A stretch of DNA of 64,000 nt from Flavobacterium daejeonense DSM 17708 (GCF_000425425.1 NZ_AUDK01000006.1:1-64000), one strand, 5' to 3'; positions 44,102 to 53,286 are shown, counted from the stretch's first letter. Notes: generated by a model not told the origin, from the sequence alone. Program-made: numbers and translations.

Positions 44102-44734
44102 TTACCAATATTTTTGGTCAGCTGTTCCATAAAGTTCCAATACTCTTTTACTGTTATTGGCTTTTTTAGCTCTGAGATAGCTGACTGAAATATTTTTGTT
44201 GGTGAAGTAGCGAACCAGATTGTGGTACTCCTTTACTTCCTTATACACACCGTCAATAATATCCAGACGCTCTTTATCATTCAGGGATAAAGTGGAAGCA
44301 TTTACAATTTGTTTAAGCTCTTTCAGAAGTGATACACTCTCATTCAATAAGACGGAGTATCCATTAGCAATTGCTGAAAGTTCCTGAGCATTGAAATTAG
44401 GATCGTTCATCATTTTGCCAAAATTCTTTACATAAATCTCAGAAACATCTCCAACAAGTAGTACAGTCTGTTGTACTTTTCGGGCATCTTTCACCAAATT
44501 ATTTACCGCCTTTAGCTTGTCATAATATTCTTTTCCCTGATTATACACTTTTTGGACTTCCTTAAAGTTGTTAATCATATTGGTCGCTGTGGTAGAAGTC
44601 TGTACAATTTGTCTCGCAGTATTGACAATCCCCTGAGCCAAATTAGAAGGATCTGTTACCACCCATTGTGCTTTCGCTGTTGGTGTGACAGCAAATAGCA
44701 ACGCTGTATACACCATAAACATTAACTTTTTCAT
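44102..44734 (-). CDS. traI: Conjugation protein TraI, DUF4141 (VirB5-like)
   Basis: 210 residues from the ATG at 44734, which opens a signal peptide (MKKLMFMVYTALLFAVTPTAKA); the frame also has a TTG nine bases earlier. The mature part is helical (VTDPSNLAQGIVNTARQIVQ), as in DUF4141 proteins, placed between TraG and TraJ as in CTnDOT TraI. Likely a minor pilus or channel protein. Confidence 0.85.
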   Translation of the reverse strand: MKKLMFMVYTALLFAVTPTAKAQWVVTDPSNLAQGIVNTARQIVQTSTTATNMINNFKEVQKVYNQGKEYYDKLKAVNNLVKDARKVQQTVLLVGDVSEIYVKNFGKMMNDPNFNAQELSAIANGYSVLLNESVSLLKELKQIVNASTLSLNDKERLDIIDGVYKEVKEYHNLVRYFTNKNISVSYLRAKKANNSKRVLELYGTADQKYW

Positions 44735-44758
44735 TGTTTTCAATTTTTAAAATGATTA

Positions 44759-47257
44759 CTATTTGTTTTCTTTTTTCTGAAGGACTATCCGTTTGATAGC
44801 CTGTTCTACATTTCCATCGAGTTCTCCAGCAAGTCGCATCACTTCCAACTTTTCGGTTTCTTCTGTCGTATATGCTAAATATTCTTCAAGACTTACTTCT
44901 GTAGCATATACTGCCGAATGAGTACCTCCTAACCCAATCCAAACTTCTTTGTATAATCGTCTGGGGTCGTTATTCATGTTGATGGAAAGTACCTGTGCTT
45001 TTTCTTTTTCAGTGAGGCCAAGCATGGCTTGTATTTCATCAAATTTGTTCATGTATTTTCGCTGATCCAACAGTATTTTACAATCCGAATTATTGATAAT
45101 ACTTTCCTTTACAATAGGTGATTGAATAATGTCATCTACCTCTTGAGTTACTACTATGGCTTCTCCAAAAAACTTTCTTACTGTTTTAAAAAGGTATTTG
45201 ATGTATTCCGCCATTCCTTCTTTTGCAATAGCTTTCCAGGCTTCTTCAATTAAGATTAACTTTCGCACTCCTTTCAAACGACGCATTTTATTGATAAAAA
45301 CCTCCATTATAATGATGGTTACAATTGGAAAAAGAATTTTATGATCCTTTATGGCATCAATTTCGAATACAATAAATCGTTTGGAAAGCAAGTCCAGTTG
45401 CTTTTCGGAATTCAATAAGTAATCATATTCACCGCCCTTGTAATAAGGTTCTAATACATTGAGAAAGTTGGCAAGATCAAAGTCTTTTTCTCTTACCTGC
45501 TTTTCTTCCAGTACCTTTCTGTAATCAACCTTCACGTATTCATAGAACCCATTGAAAGAAGGAGATTTATCCTCTTGCTTGATGAGTTCAATGTAACCAC
45601 TCACGGCATTGGATAATGCCACTTCTTCTGAGCGGGTTGGTGGCTCGTCATCCCGTTTCCATAAGGTTAATATCAACGTTTTGATACTTTCTCTTTTCTC
45701 TATGTCGAACACACCATCATCGGTATAGAAAGGGTTAAAGGCTATAGGATTGTCTTCCGTATAAGTGAAGTAAACACCATCTTCTCCTTTTGTTTTTCCT
45801 TTGATGAGTTCGCATAATCCCTGATAAGAATTCCCGGTATCTACCAACAACACATGAGCACCTTGTTCATAATATTGCCTAACCATGTGATTGGTAAAAA
45901 ATGATTTTCCTGAACCTGAAGGCCCTAATATAAACTTGTTTCTATTGGTGATAATGCCTCGCTTCATTGGCAAATCGGAAATATCCAAATGGATGGGTTT
46001 TCCTGTTAACCGGTCAGCCATCTTAATCCCGAAAGGTGATAGTGAACTTTGATAATTGGTTTCTTCGGTAAAAAAACAGAGTGCGGGTTCTATGAAGGTG
46101 TAAAAGCTTTCTTCGCTCGGAAAATCTCCTGCATTACCTGGCATTCCTGCCCAGTAAAGTGTGGCTACATCTGTGGTATTATGCCTTGGTTTGCATTCCA
46201 TTAATGCCAAAGCACTTCCTGTATCGTTCTTTATCTGTTTTAGTTCAGCAGGATCTTCTGACCAGGCCATCACATTAAAATGAGCCCGAATAGATGAAAG
46301 CCCAAAAGAATGTACTTCGTTCAAATAGCGTTCTATCCATTCCTTATTGATTTGGTTCGCTCTACTATAACGTGCCAACGAGTGCATGTTTCTTGCTGAT
46401 TTCTCAAACTTACGCAGGTTGTCTTCACTGTTATCCAGAAACAAATACTGGTTGTAGATGTGATTGCAACTTAACAACAATCCTACTGGTGCGGCAAAAG
46501 ACAAAAGACAATCACTTCTGTCTGTGGACAGTTTTTCATAACGAGTATCTGCCGAAACCGTTCCAGGCAAATCATCAGTATCTGACAAAGTATGCAGGCA
46601 AAGTCTTTTGTTTCCAATGCGTACTTCTTCTGCTCCCAAAGCAATGTCTTGCATGGGCGTTCCTGCTTCTCTTGAAAGCGTCAGGTATTGTTCCAATATT
46701 CCTTGCTTATCATCTGTTCCGATGATGTCTTCTTCACTTAATCGTTCCAGTTTTACAAAACCACTCTCATTTACGATTCGTTCAAACTGTGTTACGGCTT
46801 CCATAAAACGATGAATAGTTACTTTATCCCTTATTTCTTTGGGAATAAGTACCCCTTTGCAAAGCGAAGAGAAATTACTCTGCATTCGCATACGCTCTTT
46901 AGTCGTTTTAGTTAGAAATAAATAACAATAGTGATTCAGAAATGGGCGTTCATTAAAATGCTGTTGGTAGGATTTTGCCAAAAAACTTAAATCCTCCTGA
47001 GCAATATCTGGAGCGTAATTTTCTTTGATATACCAATCCTGTTTGTGTACCACAGTATAATCGGGCAAAGTCTTGATAGCCTTACACCAGGCAGAATGAA
47101 TCGCTTCATATTCCGCAGAAGCCACCGTAAAAAGCTCTGGAAGCTCAACCCGAAAACAAGCTGTAATATCTGCATCCTTTGAGACAATGCAATTATTTTC
47201 TACCGCTAACAATGGAAACTTACTTTCCAACGTAGTCGCTTTTGATTTATTCCTCAT
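44759..47257 (-). CDS. traG: Conjugation ATPase TraG (VirB4-like)
   Basis: An 832-residue motor that powers pilus assembly and substrate transfer. Walker A is GPSGSGKS (about residue 440), and Walker B is LILIEEAWKAIAKEG with the VirB4-type EEAW motif (about residue 670). TraG_N is at the N-terminus. The ATG overlaps the traF stop codon by four bases. This is the best marker for the conjugative nature of the element. The type IV coupling protein (TraD/VirD4-like) is not in the window. Confidence 0.95.
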   Translation of the reverse strand: MRNKSKATTLESKFPLLAVENNCIVSKDADITACFRVELPELFTVASAEYEAIHSAWCKAIKTLPDYTVVHKQDWYIKENYAPDIAQEDLSFLAKSYQQHFNERPFLNHYCYLFLTKTTKERMRMQSNFSSLCKGVLIPKEIRDKVTIHRFMEAVTQFERIVNESGFVKLERLSEEDIIGTDDKQGILEQYLTLSREAGTPMQDIALGAEEVRIGNKRLCLHTLSDTDDLPGTVSADTRYEKLSTDRSDCLLSFAAPVGLLLSCNHIYNQYLFLDNSEDNLRKFEKSARNMHSLARYSRANQINKEWIERYLNEVHSFGLSSIRAHFNVMAWSEDPAELKQIKNDTGSALALMECKPRHNTTDVATLYWAGMPGNAGDFPSEESFYTFIEPALCFFTEETNYQSSLSPFGIKMADRLTGKPIHLDISDLPMKRGIITNRNKFILGPSGSGKSFFTNHMVRQYYEQGAHVLLVDTGNSYQGLCELIKGKTKGEDGVYFTYTEDNPIAFNPFYTDDGVFDIEKRESIKTLILTLWKRDDEPPTRSEEVALSNAVSGYIELIKQEDKSPSFNGFYEYVKVDYRKVLEEKQVREKDFDLANFLNVLEPYYKGGEYDYLLNSEKQLDLLSKRFIVFEIDAIKDHKILFPIVTIIIMEVFINKMRRLKGVRKLILIEEAWKAIAKEGMAEYIKYLFKTVRKFFGEAIVVTQEVDDIIQSPIVKESIINNSDCKILLDQRKYMNKFDEIQAMLGLTEKEKAQVLSINMNNDPRRLYKEVWIGLGGTHSAVYATEVSLEEYLAYTTEETEKLEVMRLAGELDGNVEQAIKRIVLQKKENK

Positions 47258-47586
47258 GCTCGTTTGGATTTAGTTTTAAACTTGAAATAGCGGCGTACTG
47301 ACTTGCGACAGATAATGTAATGAGGATGCCGTTTATAAGCACTTATTTTCATTAATCCATGTTCTCCATACTTTTTGTTCAGCGAAAAAGTCTGCCATAC
47401 AATTAGCAAAGCACCACCAGCTCCCAGAAATAGACAGATGAAGGAATTGACTCCGACCATGTACAAAATCATTACTAGAATAAGAATCCCAAGCAATCCA
47501 CCAGCGAAGAGTAACAGGTATTGCGCTTTCAAACCCTTAAATTCTACCGTCCTCCCAATGCCTTTGTTGATGTTGTAATTATTCAT
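47254..47586 (-). CDS. traF: Conjugation protein TraF, DUF4133 (VirB3-like)
   Basis: 110 residues with two adjacent membrane segments (YLLLFAGGLLGILILVMILYMVGV and FICLFLGAGGALLIVW). It starts MNNYNINKGIGRTVEFKGLK, matching DUF4133 family members. It works with TraG at the inner membrane. ATGA overlap with traG. Confidence 0.9.
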   Translation of the reverse strand: MNNYNINKGIGRTVEFKGLKAQYLLLFAGGLLGILILVMILYMVGVNSFICLFLGAGGALLIVWQTFSLNKKYGEHGLMKISAYKRHPHYIICRKSVRRYFKFKTKSKRA

Positions 47587-47597
47587 CAGCCAAAAGA

Positions 47598-47903
47598 TTA
47601 AAGAAAGAAGGAACGCAAGATTGTAGCTGATACAATCAGAAAGATACAGGCTCCAAACCAGCTCGCTGCGGTCTTGCTGGTATCGGGATCACCGCTACTG
47701 AACTTGTTGTACACTTTTACCCCTCCTATTAGACCAACTACCGCTCCGATGGCGTAGATCAATTGTGTGGCAGGATCAAAATAAGAGGTGACCATCTGAG
47801 TCGCCTCATTGATTCCTGCAGCACCGTTTCCTTGTGCCATCACACTAAAAGCTGACAGCATGGACATAGCCATCAGCAAAACTTTCTTTTTTTGTTTTTC
47901 CAT
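47598..47903 (-). CDS. traE: Conjugation protein TraE, DUF4134 (VirB2-like pilin)
   Basis: 101 residues. A signal-like segment (VLLMAMSMLSAFSVMAQGNG) is followed by two hydrophobic helices (LIYAIGAVVGLIGGVKVYN and SWFGACIFLIVSATILRSFF), the pilin layout. It is the first tra gene visible; genes traA to traD are not found upstream within the window. Confidence 0.9.
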   Translation of the reverse strand: MEKQKKKVLLMAMSMLSAFSVMAQGNGAAGINEATQMVTSYFDPATQLIYAIGAVVGLIGGVKVYNKFSSGDPDTSKTAASWFGACIFLIVSATILRSFFL

Positions 47904-48090
47904 GATTAAAATGAATTAATTTGTTAGACATTCCTGCTCATTGCAAGATTTTGGAGCAAATGTCTTATGGAAATAGGAACCTATTAATGAGTTGTCCTTA
48001 AGTGGAGTTATTTGGCAGAAGAAGACGTGATAATTTACTTTTTGATAATAAAAAAACTCAATTTGAGCAAACAAACATTTTAATATCGCA

Positions 48091-48107
48091 AATCGCAATA
48101 TGCGATT
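48091..48107. promoter_or_regulatory. Palindrome between traE and the WYL gene
   Basis: AATCGCA (48091-48097) and TGCGATT (48101-48107) are perfect inverted copies around ATA. It lies about 190 bases before the start of traE on its upstream side, so it could be an operator of the tra operon. The rest of the 47904-48285 gap is A/T-rich with a frame of about 69 codons that does not look real. Confidence 0.4.
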
Positions 48108-48285
48108 GGAGAAGAAAGATTTCAAATCATCAAAGACTAAATAATACGACTAATGATTTAAAAGTAAGCGGATAAATTCCTATAAACTAGTTCAAAAATG
48201 AATAGGTTTTAATACCTAAAATATTTAGTTTTACCAGAATATTGAATTAATAAAAAAAGATAATTCAACTTCAATAAACAATTAA

Positions 48286-49284
48286 ATGGCAACTAATAAG
48301 CACGCACAAATTCGATATAACACACTTGATAAGTGTTTTAGAAATTCTGGAAAAAGATTTGCTATTGCCGATTTAGTGGCTGCATGCAATGAGGCTATTT
48401 ATGAATTTACTGGTAAAGAAGAAGGTATCCAGAAAAGACAATTATATGACGATATCCGATTCATGGAAAGCGAACAAGGATGGTCCATTGAATTAGAGAA
48501 AACAAAAGATGGTAGAAAAGTGTATTATCGTTATGCAAATCCTCTTTTTTCTATATCAAATAAACCATTAAATGAAACCGAAGCGATTCAGCTAAAAGAA
48601 GCTTTACTCACTTTGAGTCGATTCAAAGGAATGCCACAATACGATTGGATTGAAGAATTAGAGACACGATTAGATGCCGAATTCAAATTAAATAAAAACT
48701 CTGAAAAAGTGATGAGTTTTGAAGAAAATGAGTTCTTAGAAGGTAAACCCTATATCTCTGACTTATACAACGCTATCATTTATAAAAAAGTAGTAGCTAT
48801 TGAATACAAAACGTTTAAAAATGAAAACAGTGTAACCTACGAGTTGAGTCCTTATCATTTGAAACAATATAACAAGCGTTGGTTTCTTTTTGGAAAATCA
48901 CTCAATTTTGAAACACTTACCAACTTAGCTTTAGATAGAATTATTTCAATAAAAGAAACAGATAAAGCTTATGTAAGCAGTACTATAGATTTTAATGAAT
49001 ATTTCGATGATATTGTGGGGGTTACTATTCCAGATGCACCAATCGAAATCATAAAAATTAAAATCGCTGAAAGTTTAGTTCCCTATATCAAAACTAAACC
49101 ATTACACCCTACCCAAGCCTACCAATTTGAAGACAATATGCATCGTATTGTCATAAAAGTAATTCCGAATTATGAATTAGAATCCTTACTACTCTCCTAT
49201 GGTGAAAGTTTACAGGTTTTAGAACCTGCTTCTTTTGTAGAAAAGATGAGAATGAGAATTGAAAAAATGAAAAATAACTATTAG
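48286..49284 (+). CDS. WYL-domain transcriptional regulator
   Basis: 332 residues. The N-terminus is a winged-helix-like DNA-binding region (about residues 1-90; RYNTLDKCFRNSGKRFAIAD), followed by a WYL domain (about 150-230) with YELSPYHLKQYNKRWFLFGKS in place of the W-Y-L motif core, and a WCX-like C-terminus. WYL proteins sense ligands, often nucleic acid, and repress defence genes. It is the first gene of the island and reads into the methylase-kinase gene. The palindrome at 49281-49303 overlaps its stop codon and is a good candidate for its binding site. Confidence 0.88.
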   Translation: MATNKHAQIRYNTLDKCFRNSGKRFAIADLVAACNEAIYEFTGKEEGIQKRQLYDDIRFMESEQGWSIELEKTKDGRKVYYRYANPLFSISNKPLNETEAIQLKEALLTLSRFKGMPQYDWIEELETRLDAEFKLNKNSEKVMSFEENEFLEGKPYISDLYNAIIYKKVVAIEYKTFKNENSVTYELSPYHLKQYNKRWFLFGKSLNFETLTNLALDRIISIKETDKAYVSSTIDFNEYFDDIVGVTIPDAPIEIIKIKIAESLVPYIKTKPLHPTQAYQFEDNMHRIVIKVIPNYELESLLLSYGESLQVLEPASFVEKMRMRIEKMKNNY

Positions 49285-49303
49285 TGCAGTTGTAATGCAC
49301 TAA
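49281..49303 (+). promoter_or_regulatory. Palindromic operator over the promoter of the methylase-kinase gene
   Basis: TTAGTGCA (49281-49288), seven bases, TGCACTAA (49296-49303): perfect eight-base arms. The -33 TTG (49290-49292) sits in the spacer, and TACATTTG (49311-49318) follows 18 bases later. A bound dimer would block this promoter. The palindrome is repeated with fewer matches upstream of hsdM. Confidence 0.7.
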
Positions 49304-49318
49304 TTAAAAATACATTTG
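49290..49318 (+). promoter_or_regulatory. Promoter of the methylase-kinase gene
   Basis: TTG at 49290-49292 and TACATTTG at 49311-49318, separated by 18 bases, fit TTG-N17-23-TAnnTTTG. The start codon lies 26 bases beyond the -7 box. Confidence 0.65.
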
Positions 49319-49344
49319 CAGAATAATTAGTTAAGCAATTTTTT

Positions 49345-52002
49345 ATGTTAAATACTTCAAGTAAAGTGAAAAGTTATTTTTGGAATTCGTTAAACAATTT
49401 TAGAGGTATAATTGAAATAAGTAGATTAAAAAACTATTTATTGACTCTAGTGTTTTTAAAATTTATTACTGATGAAACAAAAAAGAATGAAGATTTTCAA
49501 TATAATCTTCCTGCTGAATTGAATTTTGATTCTTTAATTGAATTAGCAAATAATCAATATTTAGGAAACGAAATTAATAATAAGCTGAGAGGTATTGTTG
49601 AGTTACACCCAACACTTAAAGATGTTATTGATTTCAATGATTTTAATGACATTACTAGTGTAGGAGATATTAGAACAAACACTGAAGCTCTTTACGATTT
49701 GATATTATTAATAAATTCATCAAATAAGATCTTTGATTTAAATAATTCATACGAAACTAACATTTGGGCAAATTTGTTTGACTCTATTGTTTTAATGTTT
49801 GCAGAGCTAAGTGGTAAGTCGTTCTTGGACTTGACAACACCTAAAGAAGTAAATTTAGTAATTTCAAAATTATTAAATATACAGGAAACTAAGGATAATA
49901 TATCTATATATGATCCAACATGTGGAAATGGTAATTCATTTATTTCTATTGCTGAAAATTATAAAAATCATTTTAATTTCTTTGGTCAAGAAATCAATTA
50001 TGAATTAGTTAGTGTTGCTAGAATGAATTTAATTATTCATAGAATTGAATCTTTTGAAATTTTAGAAGGAGACGTTTTAAATAATCCTAAATTCTTAGAA
50101 AAGGATAATCTACTGAAAAAGTTTGATTATGTAGTTTCTAATCCTCCATTTGGGGTTAAAAATTGGAACAGAAATAATGAATTTGATGATTACAATCGTT
50201 GGAATTCAAATACAGGGATCCCTTCAAATAATAATGCAGATTTAGCATTTGTATTACACGTTTTAGAATCTTTAAAAGTTGGAGGCAAAGCTGTAGTGAT
50301 TATTCCACATGGTGTTCTTTTTAGAGGTGGTTCTGAACTAAATATTAGAAAACATTTAATTCATAAAGGCTATTTAAAAGGGATTATTGGATTGCCAAGT
50401 AAACTTTATTTTGGTACAGGAATACCTTCTTGTATGATGGTTTTAGAAAAAAGTGAAATTGATAAAAATGATGGTGTTTTTCTTATTGATGCAAGTTCAG
50501 AATTTGTAAAAGATAATTTCACCAATAAGTTAACAGCTTATGGTGTTAATAAAATAATTGAGACTTGGTCAAATCAAATTCAATTACCTGAATTTTCAAA
50601 ATCTATTTCAAAAGCGGAAATAATTGAAAATGATTATAACTTAAATATCCCTAGATATTTATCTAATACTGATGATTTTCAAATTCCAGAAGATTCTAAA
50701 TTAGTAGAGTTGAATGACTTGTTAGTTTCAGTTCCAAAGATTAGAACTGAAAATGATTTTGGACGAGTTGTTAGAATTTCTGATTTGTCTGACAATACAT
50801 TTTTGTATCAAATTTCTTTGGATAGTCTTACTAAAATTGATGTAAATAAAACTTTTTACAAGATTGTAAAACCTACATTGTTATTATCCAAAAGATTCAA
50901 CAAACTGAAACCAAGTTTCTGTGATGCAAGTGTTGATAATCCTGTATTTATTTCTCCTGACATAGAAGCATTTTGTATTTCAAATGATAGAATTGATTTA
51001 TCCTATTTGATTTTACAATTAAATACTGATTATGTTTCAAAACAAGCAGAATCATTCTCAGTAGGTTCTACTATGCCATCATTGTCAAGACAAGATATTT
51101 TAAAAATAAAAGTAATTGTCCCTAATTTAAGTACTCAAGAGTCTATTATACGACAAAAGGCATTAGCTGAAGGTGCCAAAATTCAATCGGATAAAGGTAA
51201 AATTGAAGCTTTTCAACTTCAAAATACAATAGACACATTACTTAAAGAAAGAATGAATGATTTCCAATGGAAATTACATGATCTTCGTAATGGTGAATTA
51301 TTGAATTTAAAAGGTCAGATTATTGCCTTGGAAATGTATGCAGATGCTAATCCTCAATTTTTTAATCATATAATTGATGAAGAAAGTGATACAACAATAG
51401 TTTCTTCAATTAAAGAGATATATAATAGCGTTCAAAAGTTGGCTGTAATATTATCGGATTTATATGATACTTCGGATAATGTTTCTGTAAAAGAAGATAT
51501 TGATATACTTATTTTTCTGAAAGATTTCTGCGAACAACAATTAGGAAATAATGGTAATTTATTCGAAATAGATTATTCTGATATTGAAAAAATTAAGATT
51601 GATTTTGATATAATTGATTTAGTTGTTTTGGTAAATAGAAACGACTTGAATAGAATTTTTACGAACATTTTTGAAAATGCTGTAAGACATAGTGGTTTTG
51701 GAGAATCTAGTCAAATTAACAAAATTAAAATTGAGTTGTCATTAGATCATAAAAAAGAGATTATTTCAATTGCAATTTTAAATAATGGTAAGCCATCAAA
51801 AATAAGTGAATTAGATTATTTTGCTGATGGTGGTAAAGCAGGTTCTTCGTCAAATTCAGGAAAAGGAGGTCACATTATTAAAGTTTTAGCAGAACGTAAT
51901 AATGGTAAAGTGTTTCAAAATAATTACACCGTAGAGGAAGCAGGTGGTTATACTTTTGAAGTAGCTATTCAATTTAATTACAAATTGTTTTATGAGTTAT
52001 AA
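49345..52002 (+). CDS. HsdM-like N6-adenine methylase fused to specificity-like region and histidine kinase
   Basis: An 885-residue three-part protein. The N-terminus (about 1-130) resembles the HsdM helical domain. It is followed by an N6-adenine methylase fold: SAM motif DPTCGNGNSF (from D190) and catalytic NPPFG (from N266), with LHVLESLKVGGKAVVIIPHG after it. Residues about 440-600 look like an HsdS target-recognition half with a closing coiled coil (SMPSLSRQDILKIKVIVPN). Next comes an H-box, WKLHDLRNGELLNLKG, with candidate phospho-His H645, and a GHKL ATPase: N-box NIFENAVRHS (from N774), G1 ILNNGKP, G2 GKGGHIIKVL (from G839). That is a full set of histidine-kinase motifs on a type I methylase. 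The next gene, overlapping by 11 bases, carries a receiver. I know of no described family with this layout. Confidence 0.85.
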   Translation: MLNTSSKVKSYFWNSLNNFRGIIEISRLKNYLLTLVFLKFITDETKKNEDFQYNLPAELNFDSLIELANNQYLGNEINNKLRGIVELHPTLKDVIDFNDFNDITSVGDIRTNTEALYDLILLINSSNKIFDLNNSYETNIWANLFDSIVLMFAELSGKSFLDLTTPKEVNLVISKLLNIQETKDNISIYDPTCGNGNSFISIAENYKNHFNFFGQEINYELVSVARMNLIIHRIESFEILEGDVLNNPKFLEKDNLLKKFDYVVSNPPFGVKNWNRNNEFDDYNRWNSNTGIPSNNNADLAFVLHVLESLKVGGKAVVIIPHGVLFRGGSELNIRKHLIHKGYLKGIIGLPSKLYFGTGIPSCMMVLEKSEIDKNDGVFLIDASSEFVKDNFTNKLTAYGVNKIIETWSNQIQLPEFSKSISKAEIIENDYNLNIPRYLSNTDDFQIPEDSKLVELNDLLVSVPKIRTENDFGRVVRISDLSDNTFLYQISLDSLTKIDVNKTFYKIVKPTLLLSKRFNKLKPSFCDASVDNPVFISPDIEAFCISNDRIDLSYLILQLNTDYVSKQAESFSVGSTMPSLSRQDILKIKVIVPNLSTQESIIRQKALAEGAKIQSDKGKIEAFQLQNTIDTLLKERMNDFQWKLHDLRNGELLNLKGQIIALEMYADANPQFFNHIIDEESDTTIVSSIKEIYNSVQKLAVILSDLYDTSDNVSVKEDIDILIFLKDFCEQQLGNNGNLFEIDYSDIEKIKIDFDIIDLVVLVNRNDLNRIFTNIFENAVRHSGFGESSQINKIKIELSLDHKKEIISIAILNNGKPSKISELDYFADGGKAGSSSNSGKGGHIIKVLAERNNGKVFQNNYTVEEAGGYTFEVAIQFNYKLFYEL

Positions 52003-53233
52003 AGTTTTATTGATAGATGATAGACATACTGATGCTTCATTGGAAGCAATCAAAAAAATGGCTAAAATGGGGAATATTGAATTAGTTGGTGTAAAATACC
52101 ATATTGAAGGAATAGAGATGTTGCAAAAAGATTCTAGTTTTGAATTTCAAGCAGTTATTTTAGATGCCTTTGGTTTCAAAAATTCTGATACTGATGAAGA
52201 TAAAATGACAAACTCAGGATTATACTATTCTTTAAAAACATTGAGTGAATTAAAATCTAGTAGAGTCATACCTTGGTTTGTTTATACAGGCCATCCTAAA
52301 AACTTGAGTGATGAAGACTTCTTAGAAAAAATATCTGTTTACCAGGAAGATTATAAATTTGGAAGAACTGAACTTTGTTATTATACTAAAACCCTGCATG
52401 AGAAAGAGTTATTACAAGATATCAAAACCGAAATTGATAATCTTGAAAATTCTCAAATTCAATTACAGCATAAGCACGTTTTCCAAATTGCTAACAAAAT
52501 TAATGTTCCACATGAGGACATAAATAATTTAGTAAATATATTCAAGTCAATTCAAACTTATGCAAATGACCTAGAACCATCACTGTATTTTACACAATTA
52601 AGAATGTATATTGAATATGTCTTTAGAGATGCTGCTAAATATAATATTTTGCACGAAAAATGCATAAATGAAAAAGGCCAAGTAAATTTGGCTGAATCAA
52701 GTTTGTTTTTAGCCGGTGAAAACACAAAACGTCTAAATGTAAGATGCACTAAGGCACACTTTTCTAAAATAATGGCTGAAAATATCAAAAATCTTATTTT
52801 TATAACAGGAGCAGCTTCACATACTTCTGATGTTGATCCAGCAGAGAATATGGATTATCAGGAGTATAGAAAAAGTGTAAAAACACCATATCTATTATAT
52901 CAATTAACTTTTGTAGTTTGTGACTTACTTGTTTGGTATGATAACTACATAAAAGAAAATAATGATAGTTCAATTAACAAAAGCTTCTGGAATGATATTA
53001 ATGAAAATCAATCATCTTCAAGTGAAAGTGAATGGTTTGAAGGTACTGTAATAAGAATTTCTGAAGACAATTTTGGTACATTCAAACCTGATAATAGTTT
53101 TAAAACAATAACTATCCATCATAGCACAGTTCGAAATGAAAATATCAAAGAGGAAGATAGACTGAAAGTTAGAACAGAACCAAGTCCTGATAAATCTAAA
53201 TTACATATCAAAGAAATCATAAAATTAGATTAA
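51992..53233 (+). CDS. Receiver-domain protein with C-terminal cold-shock/OB-like domain
   Basis: 413 residues. The receiver domain (about 1-135) has the acidic pair D9-D10 (LLIDDRHTD), the phospho-Asp candidate D58 (AVILDAFG), the conserved Thr in FVYTGHP and a Lys in YYTKT, so it should accept phosphate. A helical middle (about 150-300) is unfamiliar. The C-terminus (about 345-413) reads WFEGTVIRISEDNFGTF, then ITIHHSTVRNENIKEEDRL, in the pattern of a cold-shock/OB fold, so nucleic-acid binding is likely. It overlaps the methylase-kinase gene by 11 bases and is surely its partner. It could carry a signal to nucleic acid or to the downstream type I system. Confidence 0.8.
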   Translation: MSYKVLLIDDRHTDASLEAIKKMAKMGNIELVGVKYHIEGIEMLQKDSSFEFQAVILDAFGFKNSDTDEDKMTNSGLYYSLKTLSELKSSRVIPWFVYTGHPKNLSDEDFLEKISVYQEDYKFGRTELCYYTKTLHEKELLQDIKTEIDNLENSQIQLQHKHVFQIANKINVPHEDINNLVNIFKSIQTYANDLEPSLYFTQLRMYIEYVFRDAAKYNILHEKCINEKGQVNLAESSLFLAGENTKRLNVRCTKAHFSKIMAENIKNLIFITGAASHTSDVDPAENMDYQEYRKSVKTPYLLYQLTFVVCDLLVWYDNYIKENNDSSINKSFWNDINENQSSSSESEWFEGTVIRISEDNFGTFKPDNSFKTITIHHSTVRNENIKEEDRLKVRTEPSPDKSKLHIKEIIKLD

Positions 53234-53267
53234 CGCACTTCCACTGCACACATAAACCATAACTTTA
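53230..53267 (+). promoter_or_regulatory. Second palindrome and -7-like box upstream of hsdM
   Basis: TTAACGCA (53230-53237), seven bases, TGCACACA (53245-53252) repeats the spacing and most bases of the operator at 49281-49303 (TTAxxGCA-N7-TGCAC). TAACTTTA at 53260-53267 stands where the first copy has TACATTTG. The arms are imperfect here, so binding would be weaker. Confidence 0.5.
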
Positions 53268-53286
53268 CAAAATAAATCAACATCCC

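Noticed and set aside
47916..48125. 69-codon minus-strand frame upstream of traE
   Set aside because: A/T-rich with no protein features, and it contains the palindrome at 48091-48107.
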